64,000 nucleotides of DNA from positions 5,263,501 through 5,327,500 of the forward strand of contig NZ_CP108454.1 of NCBI RefSeq assembly GCF_036240795.1, written 5' to 3'. This document shows, piece by piece, positions 1-8,939 of this stretch (positions are counted from its first letter, which is position 1; each line of letters starts with the position of its first letter). A program made the position numbers and the translations under genes. Under the pieces are notes generated by a model that worked only from the letters and a program-made list of their open reading frames with translations, searched no databases and was not told where the DNA came from. This DNA comes from Streptomyces sp. NBC_01268. Lineage in GTDB: Bacteria; Actinomycetota; Actinomycetes; Streptomycetales; Streptomycetaceae.

Positions 1-701
1 GCGGCCGCGATGCCCACGAGCCGGTTCAGCCAGGCGCGGACCAGCTCGGCGTCGGCCTGCGGCATCGTGGCCTCGTACCCCGCCACGCCCACCAGGCGCA
101 GCCGGTCCGTGGCGGCGACCGCGTCGGCGACGGCCTCGCACTCGGCCTCGGTCCGCACGCCCGTGCGCCCCGCCTCGGCCGCGCCCAGCTCGACCACGAC
201 GTCCACGGCACGCCGGGCGCCCGCCGCGCGCAGGGCCTCGTCCATCAGCTCGACGCCGCGGACGGAGTCGACGTAGCAGACGAAGCGGAAGTCCGGGTCG
301 GCGTCGAGCTCGGCGGCCAGCCACCGCAGGGCGACGGCGTCGACGAGCTCGTTGGCGAGGAAGATCGCGGAGACGCCGTGGGCGCGGTAGACGCGGGCCT
401 GGTGGGGGACGGCGGCGGTGATGCCCCAGGCGCCGTGCGCCAGCTGGCGGTCGAAGAGCTGCGGGGACATGGACGTCTTGCCGTGCGGCGCGAAGGCGAG
501 GCCGTGGCGCTCCGCGTACTCCTCCAGGAGGCGCAGGTTGTGCTCGACGGACTCGGCGGAGAGGGCGAGGACGGGGGTGGTGAAGCCGCCGGTGAAGAGG
601 TTGCGGCGCTCGGCGGCCAGCTCCCGGACGGTCAGCCCCTCGGCGTCCGGCGGCAGGGCCTTGAAGCGGTGGTCGACGACCTCGTTCGCCAGGTCCGGCA
701 T
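1..701 (-). CDS. PLP-dependent amino acid deaminase/dehydratase (D-threonine aldolase/D-serine dehydratase fold), partial
   Basis: The gene starts with ATG at 701, behind a GGAGGAGG ribosome site, and runs off the left edge, so only about 233 N-terminal residues are seen. They form an alanine-racemase-type barrel start. The motif PHGKT at residues 72-76 carries the likely PLP lysine (K75), followed by a conserved AHGAWGITAA stretch. This is the fold-type III family of D-threonine aldolase, D-serine dehydratase and 'amino acid deaminase' annotations. It is divergent from the kinase-IclR-RidA-GntP genes. That context suggests a dehydratase releasing ammonia and a 2-keto acid; D-glucosaminate dehydratase is one candidate. 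The substrate is inferred, and the metal-binding C-terminus is outside the window. Confidence 0.85.
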   Translation of the reverse strand, partial: MPDLANEVVDHRFKALPPDAEGLTVRELAAERRNLFTGGFTTPVLALSAESVEHNLRLLEEYAERHGLAFAPHGKTSMSPQLFDRQLAHGAWGITAAVPHQARVYRAHGVSAIFLANELVDAVALRWLAAELDADPDFRFVCYVDSVRGVELMDEALRAAGARRAVDVVVELGAAEAGRTGVRTEAECEAVADAVAATDRLRLVGVAGYEATMPQADAELVRAWLNRLVGIAA

Positions 702-864
702 GGGTCCTCCTCCTTGAGGGTTCCTGCGCGGGATACGGGTGTTGCAGCATGTGCAACACCCGTTGCGCGTATCGCTTATGGCTGTCTAACATCCGGGCCA
801 ACGCCGGGTCAATGGACCCGTTCGCCGACCCGCCCCCGTCGCACCAGCCTGAAGGAGCCCGAAG
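702..864. promoter_or_regulatory. Divergent promoter region with palindromic operator
   Basis: The 163 bp between the divergent PLP-enzyme and kinase genes contain a perfect 11-bp inverted repeat, CGGGTGTTGCA (736-746) and TGCAACACCCG (752-762), with a 5-bp centre. An outer GATACG/CGTATC pair (732-737 and 768-773) frames it. The TGTTGCA/TGCAACA half-sites and the nearby IclR-family gene make this the likely IclR operator controlling both directions. No -10/-35 pair could be fixed with confidence. Confidence 0.65.
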
Positions 865-2010
865 GTGACCGGAACCCCGCCCCCCGTGGACGATGCGCCG
901 GACGTCGTCTGCCTCGGCGAGTCCATGGTCACCTTCCTGCCCGACCGGGCCGGGCGCCTCGCCGACGTCCCCTCCTTCACCCGCGCCATCGGCGGCGCCG
1001 AATCCAACGTCGCCTGCGCCCTCGCCGCCGCCGGACACCGCGCGAAGTGGGTCGGGCGGGTCGGACGGGACGGCTTCGGCGACCACCTCGTCGAGGCGAT
1101 CGGTGCCTACGGGGTCGACGTCTCCGCCGTGCGCCGCGACCCGCACCGCCCGACCGGCGTCTACTTCCGCACCGCCACCGACCGGGCGAGCGACGCGCAC
1201 GAGGTCGTCTACTATCGGGCCGGGTCCGCCGCCTCCGCGATGTCGCCGCAGACCGTCCCGTACGCCGGGGTCGCGGACGGCCGGATCCTCCACCTCTCCG
1301 GCATCACCGCCGCGCTGTCCGCGCCGTGCCTGGCACTCGTGCGCGCGCTGACCGCGCCGCGCGCCGGGCGCCCGCTCGTCTCCTTCGACGTCAACTTCCG
1401 GCCGGGGCTGTGGGGCGACGAGGCGGGCGAGGGCGGGCGGGTGCTGCTGGAGCTGGCGCGCGGGGCGGATCTCGTGTTCGTCGGGGCCGACGAGGCGGAG
1501 GCGGCGTGGGGGGTGGGCGAGCCCGAGGGGATCCGGGCCCTGCTCCCCGAGCCGGCGGTGCTCGTGGTGAAGCGGGGCGGGGAGGGCGCGGTGCTGTTCG
1601 AGCGCCGCGCGGACGCCGGCCCCGCCGGCCCCGCCGACTCCGCCGGCCCCGCCGACTCCGCCGACTCCGCCGACTCCGCCGGCCCCGCCGACTCCGCCGG
1701 CCCCGCAGCCCTCGTCGACCTCGTCGCCCACGTCCCCGCCCCCCGCGTCGACGTCGTCGCGCCCGTCGGCGCCGGGGACGCCTTCGCCGCCGGGTTCCTC
1801 TCCGGGACCCTGCGCGGGCTCGGAGCGGTCGCGCGGCTGCGCCACGGGCACCTGGCGGCCGCCGCCGCGCTGACCGTGCCCGGCGATCTCGCCGCACCGC
1901 CCCGGCGCGCCCGTGCCGACCGGCTCGCCGGACTCGACGACGCGGCCTGGGGGAGACTGCACCTCGGCCCCGGGTGGACGGGGGACGACCAGGAGGTACG
2001 TACGCCATGA
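865..2010 (+). CDS. PfkB-family sugar kinase (2-keto-3-deoxygluconate kinase-like)
   Basis: This 381-residue ribokinase-fold kinase starts with GTG. It shows the N-terminal GGAESNVACALA signature (from residue 43) and the C-terminal GAGDAFAAGF signature with catalytic base Asp305. The family phosphorylates sugars or sugar acids with ATP. The GntP permease, RidA and a PLP dehydratase next door point to 2-keto-3-deoxygluconate as substrate, but that is inference. Residues of about 251-281 are a Gly-Pro-Ala-Asp-Ser repeat not normal for the family, inserted before the catalytic loop. The stop overlaps the next start (ATGA). Confidence 0.85.
   Translation: MTGTPPPVDDAPDVVCLGESMVTFLPDRAGRLADVPSFTRAIGGAESNVACALAAAGHRAKWVGRVGRDGFGDHLVEAIGAYGVDVSAVRRDPHRPTGVYFRTATDRASDAHEVVYYRAGSAASAMSPQTVPYAGVADGRILHLSGITAALSAPCLALVRALTAPRAGRPLVSFDVNFRPGLWGDEAGEGGRVLLELARGADLVFVGADEAEAAWGVGEPEGIRALLPEPAVLVVKRGGEGAVLFERRADAGPAGPADSAGPADSADSADSAGPADSAGPAALVDLVAHVPAPRVDVVAPVGAGDAFAAGFLSGTLRGLGAVARLRHGHLAAAAALTVPGDLAAPPRRARADRLAGLDDAAWGRLHLGPGWTGDDQEVRTP
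1618..1707 (+). repeat. In-frame 9/18-bp repeat inside the kinase gene
   Basis: The coding DNA alternates the 9-mers GCCGGCCCC and GCCGACTCC about ten times, giving GPADSAGPADSADS-type protein. The tract is a multiple of three and keeps the frame open. It looks like slippage expansion in a surface loop. Confidence 0.85.
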
Positions 2011-2765
2011 GCCAGACCGTCGACCGCGCGCTCAGCATCCTGCCGTTGCTCGCGCAGGGTCCCGCCGACCTCGGCCAGGTCGCCGACCGGCTCGGCGTGC
2101 ACAAGTCCACCGCGCTGCGCCTGCTGCGCACCCTCCACGAACACGGCCTCGTCCACCGGCAGCAGGACCAGCGCTACCGGCTCGGCGCCCGGCTCTTCGC
2201 CCTCGCGCAGGAGGCCGTCGAGAACCTCGACATCCGCGAGATCGCCCACCCCCACCTCGCCGCCCTCAACGAGCAGATCGGGCACACCGTCCACCTCGCC
2301 GTCCACGAGGAGGGCGAGGTGCTCTACATCGACAAGGTCGAGAGCCGCTACCCGGTGCGCATGTACTCGCGCATCGGCAAGCCGGTCGCCATCACCGTCG
2401 CCGCCGTCGCCAAGCTGCTCCTCGCCGACCTGCCCGAGCCCGAGCGGCGCGCCCTCGCCGCCAAGCTGGACTACCCCCTGTACACGCCCCGTTCGACGCC
2501 CAACGCCGCCGCCTTCCTCAAGGAGCTGGCGACCGTGCGCGAACAGGGCTGGGCCACCGACCTCGGCGGCCACGAGGAGTCGATCAACTGCGTCGGCGCG
2601 CCCATCCGCGGCGCCGACGGACGGGTCGTCGCCGCCATGTCGGTCTCCGCGCCGAACGTGGTGGTCACCGCGGAGGAACTCCTCACCCTCCTCCCGCTGG
2701 TGCGCCGCACCGCCGAGGACATCAGCCGCGACTACTCCGGAACCGCCCCCAGGAAAGACAGTTAG
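2007..2765 (+). CDS. IclR-family transcriptional regulator
   Basis: The protein has 252 residues. A winged helix-turn-helix (about residues 1-65, with LGQVADRLGVHKSTALRLLRTL-like spacing) is followed by an IclR effector domain (about 80-250). The ATG overlaps the kinase stop, and AGGAGG lies upstream, so kinase and regulator are translationally coupled. IclR proteins usually bind palindromes in the promoters they control and release on binding a small carboxylate or sugar acid. The palindrome at 736-762 is the obvious target. The gene is probably a local, autoregulatory switch of this cluster (KdgR-like role inferred). Confidence 0.88.
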   Translation: MSQTVDRALSILPLLAQGPADLGQVADRLGVHKSTALRLLRTLHEHGLVHRQQDQRYRLGARLFALAQEAVENLDIREIAHPHLAALNEQIGHTVHLAVHEEGEVLYIDKVESRYPVRMYSRIGKPVAITVAAVAKLLLADLPEPERRALAAKLDYPLYTPRSTPNAAAFLKELATVREQGWATDLGGHEESINCVGAPIRGADGRVVAAMSVSAPNVVVTAEELLTLLPLVRRTAEDISRDYSGTAPRKDS

Positions 2766-2779
2766 GAAACAGGAACCGC

Positions 2780-3190
2780 ATGACCGAGAAGATCGCCCTC
2801 GTCCCCGCCACCCACACCACCCCGCCCGCCAAGTTCTCCCACGGAGTGAAGAAGGGCAACATCCTCCAGGTCGCCGGCCAGGTCGGCTTCCTGCCCGCCG
2901 TCGAGGGGCAGCCCCCGACGCCGGCCGGCCCGACCCTGCGCGAGCAGACCCTCCAGACCTTCGCCAACGTCAAGGCGATCCTGGAGGAGGGCGGCGCCAC
3001 CTGGGACGACGTGATGATGATGCGCGTCTACCTCACGGACGTCGACCACTTCGCCGAGATGAACGAGATCTACAACGCGTACTTCGAGGAGCAGGGCCTC
3101 AAGGCCCCCGCCTCGGCCCGCACCACGGTCTACGTCGGCCTGCCCAAGGGCCTGCTCATCGAGATCGACGCCCTGGCGGTCCTCAGCTGA
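2780..3190 (+). CDS. RidA family reactive enamine/imine deaminase
   Basis: The 136-residue protein shows the RidA/YjgF core: GNILQVAGQVGF near the N-terminus, the central VKAILEEGGATWDDVMMMRVYLTD segment in separate pieces, and the C-terminal ARTTVYVGLPKGLLIEIDALAV stretch carrying the conserved Arg. RidA proteins hydrolyse enamines and imines leaked by PLP dehydratases. Its place 14 bp after the IclR gene, in a cluster with a PLP dehydratase-like enzyme, fits cleanup or completion of that reaction. A hairpin follows the gene. The start is ATG after AGGAA. Confidence 0.9.
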   Translation: MTEKIALVPATHTTPPAKFSHGVKKGNILQVAGQVGFLPAVEGQPPTPAGPTLREQTLQTFANVKAILEEGGATWDDVMMMRVYLTDVDHFAEMNEIYNAYFEEQGLKAPASARTTVYVGLPKGLLIEIDALAVLS

Positions 3191-3215
3191 TCCCGCCGCA
3201 CCACCGGCCGCTCCA

Positions 3216-3248
3216 CGGCACGGCGTTCACCGACGGAACGCCGTGCCG
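3216..3248 (+). terminator. 13-bp perfect hairpin between RidA and GntP genes
   Basis: Arms 3216-3228 and 3236-3248 pair perfectly around a 7-nt loop. There is no T-run, as is usual in Streptomyces. It may attenuate transcription into the permease. Because it covers the upstream GTG at 3243, it supports the later permease start. Confidence 0.6.
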
Positions 3249-3302
3249 CGCTCCACCCTGCCCAGAATCGAGACACGGAACCGAGATCCGAGGTCCCCCG
3301 CC

Positions 3303-4769
3303 ATGCGCCTCCCCCTCCTCGCCGCCGAAGCGCCGCCCGCCCCTCCCCACACCGGCGGCCTGCTGCTCCTGATACCCGGCACCGCGGGACTGCTCACCGT
3401 CGCCGCGCTCGGCATCGCCCTGCTGCTCGTCCTCATCATCAAGGTGCGGCTCCAGCCCTTCGTCGCGCTGCTCGCCGTCTCCCTCGCCGTCGGCCTCGCG
3501 GCCGGCCTGTCGGTCACCGAACTCTTCGGCACCGTCCAGAAGTCCGCCGCCACCTCCGTCATCGAGAACGGCATGGGCGGCATCCTCGGCCACGTCGCCA
3601 TCATCATCGGCCTCGGCACCATGCTCGGCGCGATCCTCGAGGTCTCCGGCGGGGCCGAGGTGCTGAGCGGGCGTCTGCTCAGGCTCTTCGGCGAGAAGCG
3701 CGCCCCGCTCGCGATGGGCCTCACCGGCCTCATCTTCGGCATCCCCGTCTTCTTCGACGTCGGCATCTTCGTCCTCGCGCCGATCGTCTACGCCGCCGCC
3801 AAGCGGTCCGGAAAATCGATCCTGCTGTACTGCATGCCGCTGCTGGCCGGCCTGTCGATGACCCACGCCTTCCTGCCGCCGCACCCCGGCCCGGTCGCCG
3901 CCGCGGGCCTGCTGCACGTCTCGCTCGGCTGGGTCATCCTCATGGGCGTCGTCGTCGGCGTCCCCGCCGTCCTCGCCGCCTGGGCGTACGCCGCCTGGAT
4001 CGGGCGGCGGATCTTCGTCGAGGTCCCGCAGGACATGGTCGACGCCGCCGAGGAGGCCAGGCGACAGGTGACCGCCGGACGCGCGGACGGCTCCGAGGCA
4101 CCCGTACCGCTGGGCACCGTCCTGTTCATCATCGGCACGCCGCTGGTGCTCATCCTCGCCGCGACCTTCTCCTCCATCGCGCTCGACCCCTCCACGCCCC
4201 GGTCGGTGATCGAGTTCTTCGGCAACCCGTTCGTCGCCCTGACGATCGCGCTGCTCCTCGCGTACTACCTGCTCGGCATCCGGCGCGGCTGGAGCCGTAG
4301 GTCCCTGGAGCAGGTGTCCACGTCCTCCCTCAAGCCGGTCGGCAACATCCTGCTCGTGGTCGGTGCGGGCGGCGTCTTCGGTGCGGTCCTCAAGGCCAGC
4401 GGGGTCGCGCAGGCCCTCTCCGACACCTTCAACGACGTCGGCCTGCCCGTGATCGTCCTGGCCTACCTGATCTCCCTGGTCCTGCGCGTCGCCCAGGGCT
4501 CGGCCACCGTCGCCATCGTCACCACGGCCGGCATCGTGCTCCCGCTGGTCGAGGGCGGCGGGCACTCCCAGGCCTTCCTCGCCCTGGTCATCATGGCGAT
4601 CTCGGCCGGCTCGATCTTCGCCTCGCACGTCAACGACGGGGGCTTCTGGATCGTCTCCACGTACTTCGGCATCTCGGAACGGGACACCCTGAAGTCCTGG
4701 ACGGTGCTGGAATCGGTGCTGTCCCTGGCCGGTTTCGCGGTGGCCGCGGCGCTGAGTCTCGCCGTCTAG
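3303..4769 (+). CDS. GntP-family gluconate:H+ symporter
   Basis: This 488-residue integral membrane protein has about 12-14 hydrophobic segments. Family features include the GLTGLIFGIPVFFDVGIF segment and a C-terminal ASHVNDGGFWIV stretch. GntP transporters import gluconate and related aldonates with protons. ATG 3303 was chosen because a GTG at 3243 lies in the preceding hairpin, and because MRLPLL leads into a membrane segment. Its position in the kinase-IclR-RidA cluster makes it the likely uptake system for the compound degraded here. Confidence 0.88.
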   Translation: MRLPLLAAEAPPAPPHTGGLLLLIPGTAGLLTVAALGIALLLVLIIKVRLQPFVALLAVSLAVGLAAGLSVTELFGTVQKSAATSVIENGMGGILGHVAIIIGLGTMLGAILEVSGGAEVLSGRLLRLFGEKRAPLAMGLTGLIFGIPVFFDVGIFVLAPIVYAAAKRSGKSILLYCMPLLAGLSMTHAFLPPHPGPVAAAGLLHVSLGWVILMGVVVGVPAVLAAWAYAAWIGRRIFVEVPQDMVDAAEEARRQVTAGRADGSEAPVPLGTVLFIIGTPLVLILAATFSSIALDPSTPRSVIEFFGNPFVALTIALLLAYYLLGIRRGWSRRSLEQVSTSSLKPVGNILLVVGAGGVFGAVLKASGVAQALSDTFNDVGLPVIVLAYLISLVLRVAQGSATVAIVTTAGIVLPLVEGGGHSQAFLALVIMAISAGSIFASHVNDGGFWIVSTYFGISERDTLKSWTVLESVLSLAGFAVAAALSLAV

Positions 4770-4840
4770 CCGGGCACCCGCGGGAGGGCTTGGCGAGGGG
4801 CGCCTGACGTTCTCACAGCATCGTCGTCCATACTTCCCGC

Positions 4841-5377
4841 GTGGAGCAGAGCACAGGACCCAGCAGCATTCCGCCCCTCCAAGGCGCCGCGGCCGATCCG
4901 GCGTTCGTCCCCGGCATCACGGGGCCACGCCCTGACGCGGCGGCGGTGACGGCGGTGAGTGACGAGGCCGACGCGGCGATCGAGCCCGACGAGGCCGACG
5001 CGCCCGACGCGGCCGGCGGAACCGACGAGGCCGATGCCGTCGTCGAGGACGCCGTGCCGGAGGAGGGCGGTGCCGACGCCGACGCGGCCCCGGAGGGGCC
5101 CGTCTTCGAGGCCGCCGACCGGCGGGCCCGGATCGTCGCCGACGGCGCGGGCGTACGGCTGAGCCTCGACGAGGAGAGCTGCGACTTCCGCTGGGACGAG
5201 ATCGGCGCGGTCGAGACCGCGTCGGGGCGCTTCGGCAAGCGGTTCACCGTCACCGTGCACACCCCTGACCGGCGCTGGTACCCGATCGAGATCGACGCAC
5301 CGGCCAGGGGGCACATCACGGAGTGGGAGTCACAGCTCGACGCCGTGCTGGACGCCTACTTCGACGAGAACGCCTAG
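4841..5377 (+). CDS. Conserved hypothetical protein with acidic N-terminus and PH-like C-terminal half
   Basis: The start is GTG and the product has 178 residues. Residues of about 35-90 are a low-complexity Asp/Glu/Ala region. The C-terminal half (about 88-178) is ordered, with RWDEIGAVET and RWYPIEIDAPARGH patches typical of a small beta-rich domain conserved in streptomycetes. There is no signal peptide or membrane segment. The function is unknown. The stop codon lies inside the first unit of a 13-bp tandem repeat. Confidence 0.75.
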   Translation: MEQSTGPSSIPPLQGAAADPAFVPGITGPRPDAAAVTAVSDEADAAIEPDEADAPDAAGGTDEADAVVEDAVPEEGGADADAAPEGPVFEAADRRARIVADGAGVRLSLDEESCDFRWDEIGAVETASGRFGKRFTVTVHTPDRRWYPIEIDAPARGHITEWESQLDAVLDAYFDENA

Positions 5378-5467
5378 CGAGAACGCCGAGCGAGAACGCC
5401 GAGCGAGAAGCCCGGCGAGGACACCTGGCGAGGACACCCGGCGAGGACACCTGGCGGGAACGCCCGG
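5365..5467 (+). repeat. Eight 13-bp tandem repeats spanning a stop codon
   Basis: Units of the form CGAGAACGCCGAG run head to tail: 5365-5377, 5378-5390, 5391-5403, a 12-bp unit 5404-5415, then four more to 5467 drifting to CGAGGACACCTGG. The first unit is the last three codons plus TAG of the preceding gene. The array therefore appears to have grown out of the gene end. Confidence 0.9.
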
Positions 5468-5482
5468 CGCGTGCGCCGGGCG
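5461..5482. terminator. Bidirectional 10-bp hairpin between convergent genes
   Basis: CGCCCGGCGC (5461-5470) pairs with GCGCCGGGCG (5473-5482) around a 2-nt loop. It sits between the 3' ends of the + strand hypothetical gene and the - strand carboxypeptidase gene, so it can end both transcripts. Confidence 0.65.
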
Positions 5483-5489
5483 TGCGCGC

Positions 5490-6839
5490 CTAGCAGTACT
5501 GCGCCGCCTTGCCGATCGAGCGGTACATGCAGTCGCTGTTCTCCAGGAGTTGCAGCACGGCGTCCCGGTTGCGGCTGGTCTCCCGCTCGATCACCTCGTC
5601 GGGCGGGTAGAAGCCGCCGCTCCAGGAGTCGGTCGGGTACATCTCGAAGGTGTAGCTGAAGATCTTGTGCGCGCCCCACAGGTAGTCGTCGATCGACCCG
5701 TCCGTGATGTAGAGGTCGCTGGACTGCTCGGGGGTGTAGCGGTTGCTCGTCGCCATCTTCTTGCCGACCGTGGCGAAGGCGTCGCGGTCGTCCTGGGTCA
5801 TGCCCGTGGCGGTGTCCGCGTTGGTCCAGCCGAAGGGCCACAGGACCAGTTCGCTGTAGGTGTGGAAGTCGATGCCGGTCTTGATCTGCTGCTTGCCGCC
5901 GACGATCCGGGAGCGGACGAAGTCGGCGACGACCTTCACCTCGGGCGCGGACTCGGGCGCCGTGCCGCGGTAGGTCTCGGAGCTCTTGGAGCCGGAGGAG
6001 CCGCCGCAGCAGCCCCACTTGTAGTCCCAGTTGCGGTTGAGGTCCGTACCGACGTACGAGGAGCCGGAGTTGGGCTGGCGGTTCTTGCGCCAGCTGCGGT
6101 AGGAGCCGCTGGCGATGTCGTACTCGCCGCCGTCCGGGTTGAGGTCGGGGACGATCCAGATCTCGCGGTTGTTCACCATGTCGGTGATCCGGGAGTCGGT
6201 GCCGTAGCCGGCGCCCAGCTCGCGCAGGAGGTAGAGCGCCATCTCGACGGTGAGGTGCTCGCGGGCGTGCTGGTGGTGCGTGAAGAGGACCTCGGGCTCG
6301 CTCTCGTCGGTGGCGACGTTGTCGCTCACCTTGATGGCGATGATGTCGCGGCCCTGGTACGTCTTGCCGATCACCCGCTTGTTCATGATGTTCGGGTAGG
6401 CGGCGAGGCGCTGGTCGATCTCGGCGTTCATCTCCGCGTAGTTGTGGTACTTCGCGTCGGCGGAGGGGAAGTCGAGCGGACCGACGCCCTGGACCGGGCT
6501 CGTGCCCCCGCTCCGGTCGGGCGGGGCGGGCAGGGCGACGGCGCGGTAGCCGAGGCTCTTGAGGTGGGCCACCTGCCGGGCGTTGGCGCTGACGACGACC
6601 GAGCGGGCGTCGACCTCGTCGATGGAGACGCCGGTGGCGGCGAGGGCGGTGCGTTCGGCGGCGGTGGCGGGTCCGGCGATCTCGTACTGCCGGATCACCT
6701 CGTCCCCGTCGCGGGTGGCGGCGGCCGGTGCCGGGTCGGCCCCGGCGGGTGTCGCGAGTGCGGAGATCGGCGCCGCGAGGGCGAGCGCCAGGAGGCCGGC
6801 CAGTGCGGCGGACCTTCTTCCGCGGATACGAAGTCGCAT
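5490..6839 (-). CDS. Secreted zinc carboxypeptidase, M14 family
   Basis: The 449-residue precursor has an Arg-rich signal peptide ending near AGADP (about residue 35), then a propeptide-like region and the M14 domain. The zinc motif H191-A-R-E194 lies in HHQHAREH. The third zinc His is in [15 protein letters not shown], and the catalytic Glu is probably in [13 protein letters not shown]. The [11 protein letters not shown] substrate-binding patch is also present. The enzyme should cleave C-terminal residues from peptides outside the cell. ATG 6839 was chosen for its AGGAGA site; a start at 6914 would precede the signal peptide. Confidence 0.9.
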   Translation of the reverse strand: MRLRIRGRRSAALAGLLALALAAPISALATPAGADPAPAAATRDGDEVIRQYEIAGPATAAERTALAATGVSIDEVDARSVVVSANARQVAHLKSLGYRAVALPAPPDRSGGTSPVQGVGPLDFPSADAKYHNYAEMNAEIDQRLAAYPNIMNKRVIGKTYQGRDIIAIKVSDNVATDESEPEVLFTHHQHAREHLTVEMALYLLRELGAGYGTDSRITDMVNNREIWIVPDLNPDGGEYDIASGSYRSWRKNRQPNSGSSYVGTDLNRNWDYKWGCCGGSSGSKSSETYRGTAPESAPEVKVVADFVRSRIVGGKQQIKTGIDFHTYSELVLWPFGWTNADTATGMTQDDRDAFATVGKKMATSNRYTPEQSSDLYITDGSIDDYLWGAHKIFSYTFEMYPTDSWSGGFYPPDEVIERETSRNRDAVLQLLENSDCMYRSIGKAAQYC

Positions 6840-7062
6840 GCTGTCTCCTGGGTGGGGAGTGTGGGGGAGTGCGACAGACGGACGTGCGGTGCTGACATCG
6901 TGCGGCTGTGACATGGACCGGTCAAGCAGTGAGGTTCGGCCACATTCTTCCGGCCCCGGACCCGGGAAACGGCGCAGCGCCGCCGGGGGAGCGGCGGCGC
7001 TGCGGTGGATTCCCCCGAAGGGGGGAGGGCGGACGGGGGTGCGGGGCGAGCCGCGGGGGCGG

Positions 7063-8745
7063 TTACGGGAGGCCGTGGACGTGCGGGCCGACCGCGTTCG
7101 ACCAGGCGTTGCCCGCCGTGGCGTCCCAGTTGGTGGACCAGGTCATCGCGCCGCGGATGTTCGGGTAGGTCTGCGACGGCTTGAAGCTGCCGCAGCCGGT
7201 GCCCTTGGCGAGGCAGTCCAGCGCGTTCTTCACGATCTGCGGGTCGACGTAGCCGCTGCCGGCGCCCCGGGTCGACGCGGGGACGCCGAAGCCGATCTGG
7301 GAGGCGTCGAGGCCGCCCTGGAGCTGGATGCAGGCGAGCGCGGTGAGGAAGTCCACCGAGCCCTGGCTGTAGACCTTTCCGTCACAGCCGAGCATCGAAC
7401 CGCTGTTGTAGTACTGCATGTTGACCACCGTCAGGATGTCCTTCACGGCGAGCGCGGTCTTGAAGTACTCGGTCCCGGTCGACTGCATGTCGATGGTCTG
7501 CGGGGCCATCGTGAGCACGAGCGACGAACCGGCCTTGGCGGAGAGCTGGCGCAGCGCCTTGGTCAGGTACGTGGCGTTGATGCCGTGCTCCAGGTCGATG
7601 TCGACGCCGTTGAAGCCGTACTCCTGCATCAGGGCGTACGCGCTGTCGGCGAAGGCGGTCGCGGAGGCGTCACTGTTGATGGTGACGTTCCCCTTCTCGC
7701 CGCCGACCGAGAGGATGACGGACTTGCCGGCCGTCTTCTTCGCGGCGATGTCGGCCTTGAAGTCGGCGGTGGAGGCGTAGCCGACCGCCGGGTCGAGGTT
7801 GAAGGTGAGCTGGCCGGCGGTGGTGGTCGCGTCGGCGAAGGAGACCGCGATGATGTCGTACTGCGACTGGACGTCCCGCAGCTTCTGCTTGGCGGCGCCG
7901 TTGTCGAAGTTCTGCCAGTAGCCGGTCAGCGCGTGCTTGGGCACGGCCGGGCCGGGGCCCGGGTCGGTGACCTGGGCGGTCTTCGCGGAGACGGCGGCCG
8001 ACTTGGCGGACTCGCCGGCGGCGTTGGTCGCGGAGACCTGGAACTGGTACGTCGTGTTGGCGGTCAGGCCGGTGACGGTGGCCGAGGCGCTGTTGACCGT
8101 GGTCGCGAGGGCGCCGTCCTTGTAGACCTTGTAGCCGGTCGCGTTGGAGACCGCGCCCCAGCTGAGCGGGACGGACGAGGAGGTGGGCGTGCCCGCGGCG
8201 AGGCCGGCCGGGGCGGCCGGGACCGTCGGCGTCGGGTCGGTGCCGCCGCCCCCGTCGGGCCCGAAGACGCTCACGTCGTCGACGGAGTACGCGGCCGTGC
8301 CGTACCAGCCGTGCGTGTAGACCTGCACCGAGGTGGTGTTCGCCCCCGTGGTGAAGGTGGTCGTCAGCTGCTTCCAGCCGGCGCTGTCCGGCGTCCAGGT
8401 GGAGACGTCGGTGGTGCCGGTGCCGGCCGCGCCGAGATACGCGTAACCGCCCTGCACCCACGCGCTCAGGGTGTACGTGGAGCTGGGCTTGACCGTCACG
8501 GCCTGGGTGCACTTGGCGTTGTCGAGGCCGGCCGGGGTGGCCCGCAGGGCGCCGGCCCCGGTGCGGACCGGCGAGGAGACGACGGCGCCGCTGCCCGCGG
8601 AACAGGACCAGTTGGCGAGGCCGTTCTCGAATCCGGCGTTCTTGGCCACGTTGACGTCCGCGGCCTGCGCGACGCCGGTACCGCCGACGAACACGAGCCC
8701 GGCGCCGACGGCGAGCGCCAGTGCGGCTCTGGTGGTGCGGTCCAC
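7063..8745 (-). CDS. Secreted GH18 chitinase with N-terminal carbohydrate-binding and fibronectin III domains
   Basis: The 560-residue protein starts with GTG behind GGAGG. Its parts are: signal peptide (to about 29), a carbohydrate-binding beta-sandwich (about 30-165), a Gly/Pro linker, an FnIII domain (about 185-270), another linker, and a GH18 barrel (about 275-560). The barrel has the SxGG strand (ILSVGGEKG) and the DxxDxDxE motif [11 protein letters not shown] with proton donor Glu386. It should hydrolyse chitin outside the cell. DasR-type boxes lie about 117 bp upstream, so induction by chitin breakdown products is expected. Confidence 0.93.
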   Translation of the reverse strand: MDRTTRAALALAVGAGLVFVGGTGVAQAADVNVAKNAGFENGLANWSCSAGSGAVVSSPVRTGAGALRATPAGLDNAKCTQAVTVKPSSTYTLSAWVQGGYAYLGAAGTGTTDVSTWTPDSAGWKQLTTTFTTGANTTSVQVYTHGWYGTAAYSVDDVSVFGPDGGGGTDPTPTVPAAPAGLAAGTPTSSSVPLSWGAVSNATGYKVYKDGALATTVNSASATVTGLTANTTYQFQVSATNAAGESAKSAAVSAKTAQVTDPGPGPAVPKHALTGYWQNFDNGAAKQKLRDVQSQYDIIAVSFADATTTAGQLTFNLDPAVGYASTADFKADIAAKKTAGKSVILSVGGEKGNVTINSDASATAFADSAYALMQEYGFNGVDIDLEHGINATYLTKALRQLSAKAGSSLVLTMAPQTIDMQSTGTEYFKTALAVKDILTVVNMQYYNSGSMLGCDGKVYSQGSVDFLTALACIQLQGGLDASQIGFGVPASTRGAGSGYVDPQIVKNALDCLAKGTGCGSFKPSQTYPNIRGAMTWSTNWDATAGNAWSNAVGPHVHGLP

Positions 8746-8861
8746 TTGCTGCCTCCGGGGGGGGGAGTGGGGGAGCGGGGGAGTGGGGATCGGGGGAGGG
8801 GTGGAGGCCGTACGTCTTCGTACGGAGGTGCGGAACGGTGGCCACCGTCGGGGGAACAAGC

Positions 8862-8891
8862 TGGTCCAGACCAATCGGCTTGTCAAGACCT
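8862..8891 (-). promoter_or_regulatory. Chitinase direct repeat / DasR-responsive element
   Basis: TGGTCCAGACCA at 8862-8873 is followed six bases later by the imperfect copy TTGTCAAGACCT at 8880-8891. This matches the paired 12-bp direct repeats known upstream of Streptomyces chitinase genes and the DasR dre core. The first copy is also nearly palindromic. Confidence 0.8.
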
Positions 8892-8939
8892 CTGGCGGGA
8901 ACCGCAGTTCAGGACCGCCGCCCGTGGGCGCGCGACGAG

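Noticed and set aside
1212..2573. Long - strand open frame opposite the kinase and IclR genes
   Set aside because: High-GC shadow frame: the + strand proteins have clear family motifs, and this translation has none.
3183..4628. 481-codon - strand frame opposite GntP
   Set aside because: Composition is extreme Asp/Glu/Gly/Arg, typical of an antisense frame; GntP motifs are on the + strand.
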